Of a DNA stretch of 19,741 nucleotides, positions 7,433-12,930 are shown in pieces. The stretch is from Clostridiales bacterium (lineage in GTDB: Bacteria; Bacillota_A; Clostridia; Lachnospirales; Bianqueaceae). Below the pieces are notes generated by a model, which ran no database searches, was not told where the DNA came from, and was given only the letters and a program-made list of their open reading frames with translations. Position 1 is the first letter of the stretch. Each line of letters starts with the position of its first letter. The stretch is taken from the NCBI GenBank assembly GCA_019423265.1, contig JAHZBS010000001.1, forward strand, positions 1-19,741. The letters run 5' to 3'. The position numbers and the translations under genes are program-made.

Positions 7433-8545
7433 ATGAGAATGCGATACAGGAGGCCGAGTCTCTTCGTTTTAGGGTTTTGCTGTTATCTTTTCCTTCTCAG
7501 CGGCTGCGGGGCGAAATCCGGGGAGACGCTGGAGCCCACAGGCAGCGGGCAGAATGAGGAATGGGAACAAGAGTCAATCTCTACACAGACGATGGGTGGC
7601 CTGGAGATTTTGACCATTCAGTTTTTGGACGTGGGTCAGGCGGATTGCATCCTTATCACAACGGCGTCCAACGAGGCAATGCTCATCGATGCGGGGAATA
7701 ACGCCGACGGGGAGGGGATTGTCCAATATTTGTGGGATCAGGGCGTCGAGGATTTGCGCTATGTGATCGGGACACATCCCCATGAGGATCATATCGGAGG
7801 GCTGGATGATGTGATCCGGGCCTTTCCCATAGAAGAGTTGATGATGCCAAAGGTTATGACGCAGACCGTGACATTTGAATCTGTTTTAGATGCCGCCGCG
7901 GAGAAAGGGCTCTCCATCACGGCCCCGGGGATAGGGGATGTCTTTACATTTGGCGAAGGCTCCTTCCAAGTGCTGTCCACTGGCGAGGAGGAAGAGAATC
8001 TCAATTCCTCTTCCATCGTCATCCGAATGACCTATGGGGAGCTCCATTTTGTATTCACTGGCGATGCGGAGCAGGATGCAGAGGAGAGAATGTTGGATTC
8101 GGGGCTCCCGCTGTGGGCTGATGTCCTGAAGGTCGCTCATCACGGCAGCGAGACGAGCAGCAGCGCCGCCTTTTTGCAGGCGGTTGCGCCTAGGGACTGT
8201 GTTATCAGCGTTGGAAAAGATAACTCCTACGGGCACCCCGCAAAATCCGTGTTGGAGCGGATGGAGCCGGAGCATACATACCGGACGGATCAGCTGGGAA
8301 CCATCGTGATCACCGCGGATGGACAGGAATATCAGATCCGTTGGAAGCAGACCGACATCGATGGAAATGGGGGTCTGCCTTCCGAGTCCTATGTCCAGGA
8401 GGGAAAGGTCTATGTGACGGAAACCGGCAAGAAATATCACCGTGAAACTTGTTCGAGCCTAAAGAATAGTAAAATTCCAATGTCATTGGAGGAGGCCAAG
8501 GAGAAAGGCTATGAGCCCTGCGGAACTTGTAATCCTCAGGAATAG
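7433..8545 (+). CDS. Exported ComEC/Rec2-like metallo-beta-lactamase-fold lipoprotein
   Basis: This 370-residue predicted surface hydrolase has a stand-alone domain like the C-terminal metallo-beta-lactamase part of the competence protein ComEC. ATG 7433 follows GGGAGGGGG by about 8 nt. The signal peptide ends in lipobox LLSGC (Cys25). The domain begins TIQFLDVGQADCILI. Metal ligands are His115, His117, Asp119 and His120 in THPHEDH, then Asp211 in FTGDAEQD and His236-His237 in AHHGS. A small C-terminal module has His336, Cys340, Cys363 and Cys366 (KKYHRETC and CGTC), a likely metal-binding site of the kind often appended to clostridial nuclease-like exoproteins. In ComEC this fold is thought to degrade the non-imported DNA strand; extracellular nucleic acid cleavage is inferred here. 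The DUF3006 gene follows 31 bp downstream. Confidence 0.9.
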   Translation: MRMRYRRPSLFVLGFCCYLFLLSGCGAKSGETLEPTGSGQNEEWEQESISTQTMGGLEILTIQFLDVGQADCILITTASNEAMLIDAGNNADGEGIVQYLWDQGVEDLRYVIGTHPHEDHIGGLDDVIRAFPIEELMMPKVMTQTVTFESVLDAAAEKGLSITAPGIGDVFTFGEGSFQVLSTGEEEENLNSSSIVIRMTYGELHFVFTGDAEQDAEERMLDSGLPLWADVLKVAHHGSETSSSAAFLQAVAPRDCVISVGKDNSYGHPAKSVLERMEPEHTYRTDQLGTIVITADGQEYQIRWKQTDIDGNGGLPSESYVQEGKVYVTETGKKYHRETCSSLKNSKIPMSLEEAKEKGYEPCGTCNPQE

Positions 8546-8576
8546 AGAGACTAACTTTAAAAGGAGTTGCTTCTTC

Positions 8577-8789
8577 ATGTATACCATCGATCGAATTGAA
8601 GGCGATCTTGTGATCTGTGAGAATCGAGAAACGAGGGAGATGATAGAGTTCCCACGACGCCAATTTCCGGAAGATATCCGGGCGGGCCAGCTGTTTGACC
8701 TTGCGAAAGAAGGGGTTCAGATGCTACAGGAAGACACGGAGGCGGTCCGCAAGCGTCTACAGGACAAGATGAAGGCGCTGTGGAAATAG
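8577..8789 (+). CDS. DUF3006 domain protein
   Basis: This small acidic protein of 70 residues begins MYTIDRIEGDLVICENRETR and continues with a strand pattern like DUF3006 (V-D-R-I-E-G-x-x-A-V-x-E). AAGGAG near 8561-8566 supports ATG 8577. It lies 31 bp after the ComEC-like lipoprotein gene, the arrangement commonly seen for this family in Firmicutes, so the two are probably one transcript. There is no signal peptide, so it stays in the cytoplasm while its neighbour is exported. Function is not known. The second half (residues 38-70) is helical and charged. Confidence 0.82.
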   Translation: MYTIDRIEGDLVICENRETREMIEFPRRQFPEDIRAGQLFDLAKEGVQMLQEDTEAVRKRLQDKMKALWK

Positions 8790-8823
8790 AATTTTCTGAC
8801 AATTTCATTTTATTGTAAATTTG

Positions 8824-8858
8824 CCCCGAAAAAATAAAGGAAATTTTCGGGGATTCTT
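8824..8858 (+). terminator. Probable terminator after the DUF3006 gene
   Basis: CCCCGAAAA pairs with TTTTCGGGG (9 bp, 11-nt loop). The tail ATTCTTCAT is only moderately T-rich, so efficiency is uncertain. Confidence 0.6.
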
Positions 8859-8873
8859 CATATAGATTGTCAA

Positions 8874-8902
8874 TTGCTGTAATCTGCAAAATATGGTATA
8901 GT
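8874..8902 (+). promoter_or_regulatory. Sigma-A promoter for the 8994-10299 operon
   Basis: TTGCTG (8874-8879), 17 bp and TATAGT (8897-8902), with TG at 8894-8895 forming an extended -10. Right after the expected start is a small GC hairpin (AAAGGCC/GGCTTTT, 8911-8928) whose role is unclear. Confidence 0.72.
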
Positions 8903-8993
8903 TTGTCTATAAAGGCCGCGCGGCTTTTATTTTATCACTGGGAGGAACAGAAGGAGAGACCAAATCGATCCGTTCGTTTAAGGATGTGATGAT

Positions 8994-9848
8994 ATGGCGG
9001 GGATGCAAAATGGCACAGGGGAGGAGCTTAGGCAGAGGGCGGAAGAGCTTTTAGTCCGGGAGCTCAGCAAAGCGCCAGATAGGCAGGATCAGGAGTTGAT
9101 CTTTCAGTGTCAACGCGCCCTGAGCATGTCCCAACGGCAGAGTGGACTGGACTCCGATGACTTTTTAAAAGAACTGGAATCCCTGGAGAAGACGGCGGAG
9201 CATAGACCCTCTGCGTGTGATGTGGAGCAGCTTGACCGGCTGCGCACCAATGGCTGGTGGCTTCCCAGACGAAAGAAGCCTTGGAGAGCTGTGGCTATGT
9301 CCGCGGGCAAGGTCGCGGCGGTGCTATTGTTTCTAGCGGCGGCGGTTCGCGTTGGGGGTCATGAGGCTACAGGGGACTCGATCTTCAGGGTTATGCAGGA
9401 GATAGTGGATGGAATTTTGCTGACCCAACAGATATCCAACACTCAAACGCCGGTTGTCTATGATGATTGGGACAGTTGTGCGGAGGATCCGATGGCTTTC
9501 CTGGCCATCCCTAAGACACTTCCGGATGGCTATCGCTACAATGGGGTGTCCGAGTCGTTGGAGTTAGACTGGGGCGTGATGCTCACTGTCTCCTACTCCA
9601 ATGTGGATCAGGAGTCGATGACAATCCATATTAGCATCCCAAAAGATAATCGGACGATTCACTGGGGAATCGAGGTTGACAGCGAGGAAGTGGAGGTCTT
9701 TGAGAGCAACGGCATTGAGTTTTTGCTCTGTAGTGACGGAGATTTGACTAAATGCCAGTGGCGCGTGGGCACCAACCATTATATCCTGCAGTCCATCGCC
9801 TCCAGAGAGGCTGTCAAAGAGTTTTTATCCTATATTGGAGAATTTTAG
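8994..9848 (+). CDS. Single-pass membrane protein with DUF4367-like C-terminal domain
   Basis: This 284-residue protein probably sits across the membrane once. Residues 1-98 are hydrophilic and helical (rich in E, R, Q). The basic patch PRRKKPWR precedes a hydrophobic segment at about 103-120 (GKVAAVLLFLAAAVRV). The remainder should lie outside the cell. The outer part starts with FLAIPKTLPDGYRYNGVSES, the kind of P-x-x-L-P-x-G-Y entry seen in DUF4367 domains of clostridial membrane and anti-sigma-like proteins, and ends in IASREAVKEFLSYIGEF. No sigma factor gene is adjacent, so an anti-sigma role is not supported. The start site has only a modest AAGGA 9 nt upstream. It shares a transcript with the secreted protein gene 13 bp downstream. 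Confidence 0.7.
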   Translation: MAGMQNGTGEELRQRAEELLVRELSKAPDRQDQELIFQCQRALSMSQRQSGLDSDDFLKELESLEKTAEHRPSACDVEQLDRLRTNGWWLPRRKKPWRAVAMSAGKVAAVLLFLAAAVRVGGHEATGDSIFRVMQEIVDGILLTQQISNTQTPVVYDDWDSCAEDPMAFLAIPKTLPDGYRYNGVSESLELDWGVMLTVSYSNVDQESMTIHISIPKDNRTIHWGIEVDSEEVEVFESNGIEFLLCSDGDLTKCQWRVGTNHYILQSIASREAVKEFLSYIGEF

Positions 9849-9861
9849 GAGGTTGAGGGGT

Positions 9862-10299
9862 TTGCACAAGAGGGCGGCATCGGTAACATTATGTCTCATC
9901 TTACTTGTCTCTTGCTTTATGACGGTCAGGGCGGACGAGTCTGCCATCGAGCCGTATTCATCTTCAATTTTTTCCACCTATGCTGCCATCGCCTCGTGTC
10001 CGAGCGCGGGCAAAATCTCGGGCAGCATCTATGTTGCGATCCGCGACGATGTGAAGCCGGCGGCACTCGCTGGACTCAAATATGCGAAGCTGCAGTACAA
10101 GGACACAGATGGCACTTGGACGACGGAAAGAGTCTATACGCAGGCGTATTTTACGGGATGCGATAGTTTTACCAAGGAGTACAACAACCAGACCGCCACC
10201 TCAGGACGGACCTATCGGTTCGAGTTTACTGTATACGGATTGGCGGGCGGTACATCGACGACGAAGGTTTATTATTCAAATTCCGTGTATATTCGGTAA
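9862..10299 (+). CDS. Small secreted protein, DUF6147-like
   Basis: The product has 145 residues, of which about 121 would be mature. The start is taken as TTG 9862, since AGGAGG at 9847-9852 is spaced 9 nt; that site overlaps the previous stop codon, which implies translational coupling. An upstream in-frame TTG at 9835 lacks a site. The signal peptide HKRAASVTLCLILLVSCFM ends at VRA, before DESAIEPYSS. The mature part alternates strands and turns (SIYVAIRDD, LKYAKLQYKDTDG, TYRFEFTVYG, KVYYSNSVYIR), suggesting a small beta-sandwich. The overall plan resembles clostridial DUF6147 proteins, from memory only. A cysteine pair in the mature protein could form a disulfide. Function is unknown; it is presumably exported together with the neighbouring membrane protein. 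Confidence 0.72.
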   Translation: MHKRAASVTLCLILLVSCFMTVRADESAIEPYSSSIFSTYAAIASCPSAGKISGSIYVAIRDDVKPAALAGLKYAKLQYKDTDGTWTTERVYTQAYFTGCDSFTKEYNNQTATSGRTYRFEFTVYGLAGGTSTTKVYYSNSVYIR

Positions 10300-10313
10300 G
10301 GAGTACTCTAGAC

Positions 10314-10499
10314 TTGTATAGTTGTGACCGTGATGGGTGTACAGAGCAAAGGATGGCGACACAATTCGTTCGGCAGCGTGCATTTTTGGAAGGTCGGACG
10401 CGACCGAATGGCCGAGGTGGATTGCATAGCCTATGGGGGAAGGGCGTCAGGACCGAATTGCTGGCGCTTGATCAAAAGAGAGAGGGGGCGAGGGTGTAA
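10314..10499 (+). CDS. Possible small reading frame (61 codons), doubtful
   Basis: A TTG at 10314 lies 10 nt after AAGGAG (10298-10303), which overlaps the previous stop codon, the same arrangement as the gene before it. The frame ends at TAA 10497-10499 in the loop of the operon terminator. The predicted peptide (MYSCDRDGCTEQRM...) is rich in Arg and Gly, with no signal peptide or recognisable domain. Another frame (10324-10584) is also open here and starts in phase with the upstream gene. The stretch may be untranslated 3' sequence or decayed coding DNA. Nothing else was seen between 10300 and 10486. Confidence 0.18.
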   Translation: MYSCDRDGCTEQRMATQFVRQRAFLEGRTRPNGRGGLHSLWGKGVRTELLALDQKREGARV

Positions 10500-10514
10500 A
10501 ATCCTCGCCTTTAT
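10487..10514 (+). terminator. Terminator of the DUF4367-like/secreted protein operon
   Basis: A perfect 7-bp stem GGCGAGG/CCTCGCC with a 9-nt loop is followed by TTTAT. Confidence 0.72.
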
Positions 10515-10563
10515 AGATTTCATTTATGGAAATAGACTAAAAAGCATACACATGCATACCGCA

Positions 10564-10616
10564 AACGGGAGTGCCGTTCCTTAACTGTAAGCCAGTTATT
10601 TTGCGGCACTCCCGTT
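10564..10616. repeat. 13-bp perfect inverted repeat with nested hairpin
   Basis: AACGGGAGTGCCG (10564-10576) pairs perfectly with CGGCACTCCCGTT (10604-10616). The 27-nt loop holds a second stem AACTG/CAGTT. It lies 47 bp past the stop of the minus-strand LysM-CAP gene and 50 bp past the plus-strand terminator. It probably ends transcription from the minus strand, though neither side has a strong T tract. Confidence 0.8.
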
Positions 10617-10663
10617 ACAGCATACCTTAGAGGACTTTCTCAACCAGACTTTGCAAATGGGAA

Positions 10664-11278
10664 TTATCCAATAAACATTTGGGTCCAATAGTTTCCATTG
10701 GCCACATATCCCACGCCGATCTGCGTATAGGATGCATTCAAAATATTGGCGCGATGGCCGCTGGAGTTCATCCAACCGTCCACGACCGCCTGAGGCGTTT
10801 TATATCCCTTAGCGATATTTTCGCCGGCAGTTTTATAGGAGATACCAAAGTTCTTTATCATCTGAAATGGCGTTCCGTAAATGGGGCTGTTGTGAGCAAA
10901 ATATTTGTTTTCCAACATGTCCTGCGACTTAAACCGCGCGACTCTGGAGAGCTCCCAATTTGCAGATAGTTCTTTTAAGCCATTTTTCCGGCGGATTTCA
11001 TTTACCAGACGGATGACTTCGTTTTCGAAATCTGTTACCGTGGTGTCGTACAGGGGGATGGTCAAAATCTGCCCCGGATAAATTAAATCCGGATTGGAAA
11101 TCTGAGGATTTGCGTTTATGATCTCACTGACTCCTACCTGATATTTGACTGCCAGTTTCCACATGGTGTCTCCCTTTACAACCGTGTGGGATAGAGCATT
11201 CGATGCTGCTGAAACTGAAGGAACATACAAGGAAACGATCAAGAAAGCCGCTATGAAAAGAGTACAAAACTTCTTCAT
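10664..11278 (-). CDS. Secreted LysM-CAP domain protein
   Basis: This 204-residue protein is exported and probably binds peptidoglycan. The start MKKFCTLFIA is set by GGGAGG (11286-11291), 7 nt upstream, rather than the upstream in-frame ATG 30 bp earlier. The signal peptide ends around SVSA, residue 24. A LysM repeat covers about 31-75 (HTVVKGDTMWKLAVKY ... NPDLIYPGQILTIP). A CAP/SCP-PR1 domain covers about 88-202, with conserved His129 (YFAHNSP), Glu153 (AGENIA) and His175 (SSGHRANIL). This is the layout of YkwD-like and SafA-like clostridial and bacilli proteins, often sporulation or envelope associated. The CAP domain's biochemical role is not established. It is a single-gene unit with a 300-bp upstream region in which I could not pick a convincing promoter. 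Confidence 0.93.
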   Translation of the reverse strand: MKKFCTLFIAAFLIVSLYVPSVSAASNALSHTVVKGDTMWKLAVKYQVGVSEIINANPQISNPDLIYPGQILTIPLYDTTVTDFENEVIRLVNEIRRKNGLKELSANWELSRVARFKSQDMLENKYFAHNSPIYGTPFQMIKNFGISYKTAGENIAKGYKTPQAVVDGWMNSSGHRANILNASYTQIGVGYVANGNYWTQMFIG

Positions 11279-11291
11279 ACGAAAACCTCCC

Positions 11292-11581
11292 ATTTTGATT
11301 TCCCTCAAGGGATGTATCGATTATTACATACATTTCAGATGCATTGCAAATGTAATGTTTTCCAATGCTTTTTTTCGCATCGCATTGATTCAGCATAAAA
11401 ACATAAAATTCTGATATAGAGATTTGGCGCAAATACGGGGTTTTCTTCGAATGTGCGGTTGACGTTTGGAGTACAGAAATTTGACTGTGATTCCATATAT
11501 TTACTGAAATAGGCAATGCATAACAGGTTTAGAAGAGTGCAAGACATAGCAACGCTTTATAGAATGCGCTAAAAAAATCGC
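11292..11581. other. Non-coding stretch between the LysM-CAP gene and tRNA-Ser promoter
   Basis: No convincing gene is visible. The sequence is AT-rich with short inverted motifs (GCATTG at 11341 and CCAATGC at 11362). It should hold the minus-strand promoter of the LysM-CAP gene, but no -35/-10 pair stands out. Confidence 0.5.
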
Positions 11582-11610
11582 TTGACAAGAGCGATGGCTT
11601 GCCGTATAAT
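11582..11610 (+). promoter_or_regulatory. Consensus sigma-A promoter driving the tRNA-Ser locus
   Basis: TTGACA (11582-11587), exactly 17 bp, TATAAT (11605-11610): a perfect match to consensus in both hexamers. The intact tRNA begins about 115 bp past the expected start, with a decayed tRNA copy in between. Confidence 0.93.
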
Positions 11611-11651
11611 GAGGAAAGCATTGCGGCGGATTTTAACGCCTGCGCAGTGTA

Positions 11652-11731
11652 CGGACAAGTGTCGAAGTGATCATAACGGGCTTCCCCTCGAGATCACGGT
11701 ACTGGCTCTGAGAATTGAATCATTATTAAAT
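11652..11731 (+). pseudogene. Decayed tRNA-Ser copy upstream of the intact gene
   Basis: Positions 11662-11681 match the D-arm region of the intact tRNA (11741-11760) at 19 of 20 bases. A similar spacing of CTCGAGA (anticodon loop of the intact gene: CTCGAAA), GGCTC and TTGAAT follows. The acceptor stem and anticodon stem no longer pair, so it cannot fold into a working tRNA. The offset between copies is 79 bp, close to one tRNA length, so a tandem duplication followed by decay is likely. Confidence 0.72.
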
Positions 11732-11817
11732 GGAAGCGTATCGAAGTGGTCATAACGGGCCGCACTCGAAATGCGGTAGTCCTTACGGGCTCGTGGGTTC
11801 GAATCCCACCGCTTCCG
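11732..11817 (+). tRNA. tRNA-Ser (anticodon CGA)
   Basis: The 86-nt sequence has acceptor GGAAGCG/CGCTTCC with discriminator G. The anticodon stem CCGCA/TGCGG encloses CTCGAAA (anticodon CGA, reads UCG). A long variable arm (TAGTCCTTACGGGCTC) is typical of serine, and the T-arm contains GTGGGTTCGAATCCCAC. CCA is not encoded (CTA follows the discriminator). Confidence 0.96.
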
Positions 11818-11819
11818 CT

Positions 11820-11863
11820 AAAAAGAAACGACAATTTTCGATAGAAGATTGTCGTTTCTTTTT
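11820..11863 (+). terminator. Terminator of the tRNA-Ser locus
   Basis: A perfect 16-bp stem (AAAAAGAAACGACAAT with ATTGTCGTTTCTTTTT) with a 12-nt loop ends in T5. The A-start and T-end make it work on both strands, though only plus-strand transcription is expected here. Confidence 0.95.
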
Positions 11864-11887
11864 GGTTCAACTTTGCTCCGCAAAGCA

Positions 11888-11916
11888 TTGATTGTAATGA
11901 CGATTTGTGATATAAT
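11888..11916 (+). promoter_or_regulatory. Sigma-A promoter of the four-helix bundle gene
   Basis: TTGATT (11888-11893), 17 bp and TATAAT (11911-11916), with TG at 11908-11909 forming an extended -10. Confidence 0.87.
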
Positions 11917-11935
11917 TTGGCTTAAGGTGATGCTG

Positions 11936-12283
11936 ATGAACAGTCCATTACTCGAAAAATCTTTGGACTTTGCGACACAAATCGTTGTATTTTACGAAGA
12001 ATTCTCTAAAACCAGGAAAGACACAACTATTGCAAAACAACTGCTTCGTTCCGCTACAAGCATCGGTGCGAACATCAATGAAGCAATTTACGGAAACAGC
12101 AAAGTTGATTTTATATCCAAACTCCACATTTCCCTAAAAGAAACAGGTGAGAGTATTTATTGGCTTACTCTTTTAAAGAGGACAAATTTAATCGAGTATA
12201 AATTCGACGAATTACTTTCACTTGCCGGGGAAATTAAAAGAATGTTAATCGCATCACTTAATACTGCAAAGAAAAATAAATGA
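11936..12283 (+). CDS. Four helix bundle protein (23S rRNA intervening-sequence family)
   Basis: This 115-residue all-helical protein matches the S23/avd-like family first described from open frames within rRNA intervening sequences. Signatures are LDFATQIVVFYEEF near the start, then LLRSATSIGANINEAIYG (the conserved R-S-x-x-S-I-x-x-N-I-x-E-A motif, residues 42-59), LHISLKETGESIYWLTLL, and a basic C terminus. AAGG at 11924-11927 points to ATG 11936; the ATG at 11930 would be too close. The cellular role of free-standing members is not established; relatives act as accessory nucleic-acid-binding proteins in diversity-generating retroelements, but no reverse transcriptase is seen here. Codon use is AT-rich, unlike genes before the tRNA. 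Its stop codon overlaps the next reading frame by ATGA. Confidence 0.88.
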   Translation: MNSPLLEKSLDFATQIVVFYEEFSKTRKDTTIAKQLLRSATSIGANINEAIYGNSKVDFISKLHISLKETGESIYWLTLLKRTNLIEYKFDELLSLAGEIKRMLIASLNTAKKNK

Positions 12284-12466
12284 AGATTCTATTTACTGCC
12301 TTTAAAGGTATGCATAAAACTTCTTTTCAGTTAGTTGATCAAACAGGAGCGTATGCTAAAGAAGAATCCCTATAGCGTTTTTATTCACATTCCTTCTTTA
12401 AGAGGAATGACCATAGAAATGATGAAAAGATTAATTGAAATTTTCAGAGATATATATTTCGTTTGA
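12280..12466 (+). pseudogene. Broken pyroglutamyl-peptidase-like gene with internal deletion
   Basis: The ATG overlaps the previous stop (ATGA) and opens with MKILFTAFKGMHKTSFQLV, resembling the first strand and helix of pyroglutamyl peptidase I-like proteins. It then passes to DQTGAYAKEESL and stops at 12375. In the next frame (from about 12356) the sequence reads KKNPYSVFIHIPSLRGMT, followed by EMMKRLIEIF, to TGA 12466. That is like the C-terminal end of the same family, which normally carries xxVFIHIP and a final helix. A complete member has about 200 residues, while only about 60 remain, so the middle, including the Glu and Cys active-site residues, is gone and the frame is shifted. Family assignment is from memory. 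Confidence 0.5.
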
Positions 12467-12534
12467 TTACCGCAAGAGTTCAAATCTATACAACAAATAG
12501 GGAAGGACATCTTTTTTATAACCCATTCACATAG

Positions 12535-12569
12535 AAAGCCGTATAAAACCAGTATTTATGCGGCTTTTT
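12535..12569 (+). terminator. Terminator after the four-helix bundle/pseudogene unit
   Basis: A 13-bp stem (AAAGCCGTATAAA with TTTATGCGGCTTT, one G-T) with a 7-nt loop runs into T5. Confidence 0.9.
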
Positions 12570-12631
12570 CATATCATATTACTCTTACGGTAGGAACAAA
12601 AATTCCTGTCGTTTTGTTATTTTCTGAGTAT

Positions 12632-12656
12632 TGTTATCACGATTTTTATGATAACA
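12632..12656. repeat. 8-bp palindrome, possible operator
   Basis: TGTTATCA (12632-12639) and TGATAACA (12649-12656) form a perfect dyad with a 9-bp AT-rich spacer. Its size suits a dimeric repressor. It lies about 275 bp before the ATPase gene. No regulator gene is adjacent. Confidence 0.45.
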
Positions 12657-12930
12657 CACCCATAAGACAGACAATAGCACATAACTTAACAATAAACGTA
12701 CCGAAGAGTTATCCAATCCCATAGAATAGACGAATCAAATAGTCTTTAATTCAAAATGTTTGAAATATCCCTGAAAAGGGGGGATTATGGAGAAATCAGG
12801 AGTAGAGACAAATGTTTTTTGACAGGTACTACAACTTTTAATCCCCTTGATTTTTTGCACTGCTTCGGGTGTAATATTATCAAATCAGGATTTAGTAAAT
12901 CAAAATTTGATATATTGCGGAGGCGTTAAT
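12657..12930. other. Non-coding upstream region of the DUF234 ATPase gene
   Basis: AT-rich, with no gene seen. A TTGACA occurs at 12818-12823 but has no good -10 at the right distance. TAATAT lies near 12872. A promoter must be here, but I cannot place it. Confidence 0.45.

Noticed and set aside
8994..9848. Anti-sigma factor paired with a sigma factor
   Set aside because: The topology would allow it, but no sigma factor gene is adjacent and no zinc-binding anti-sigma motif is visible.
11694..11888. Minus-strand reading frame with the phrase GSGGIRTHEP
   Set aside because: It is the antisense translation of tRNA-Ser, a well-known spurious protein pattern in annotations.
11936..12283. Four-helix bundle gene as the accessory gene of a diversity-generating retroelement
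   Set aside because: No reverse transcriptase, template repeat or variable repeat was found in the surrounding sequence.
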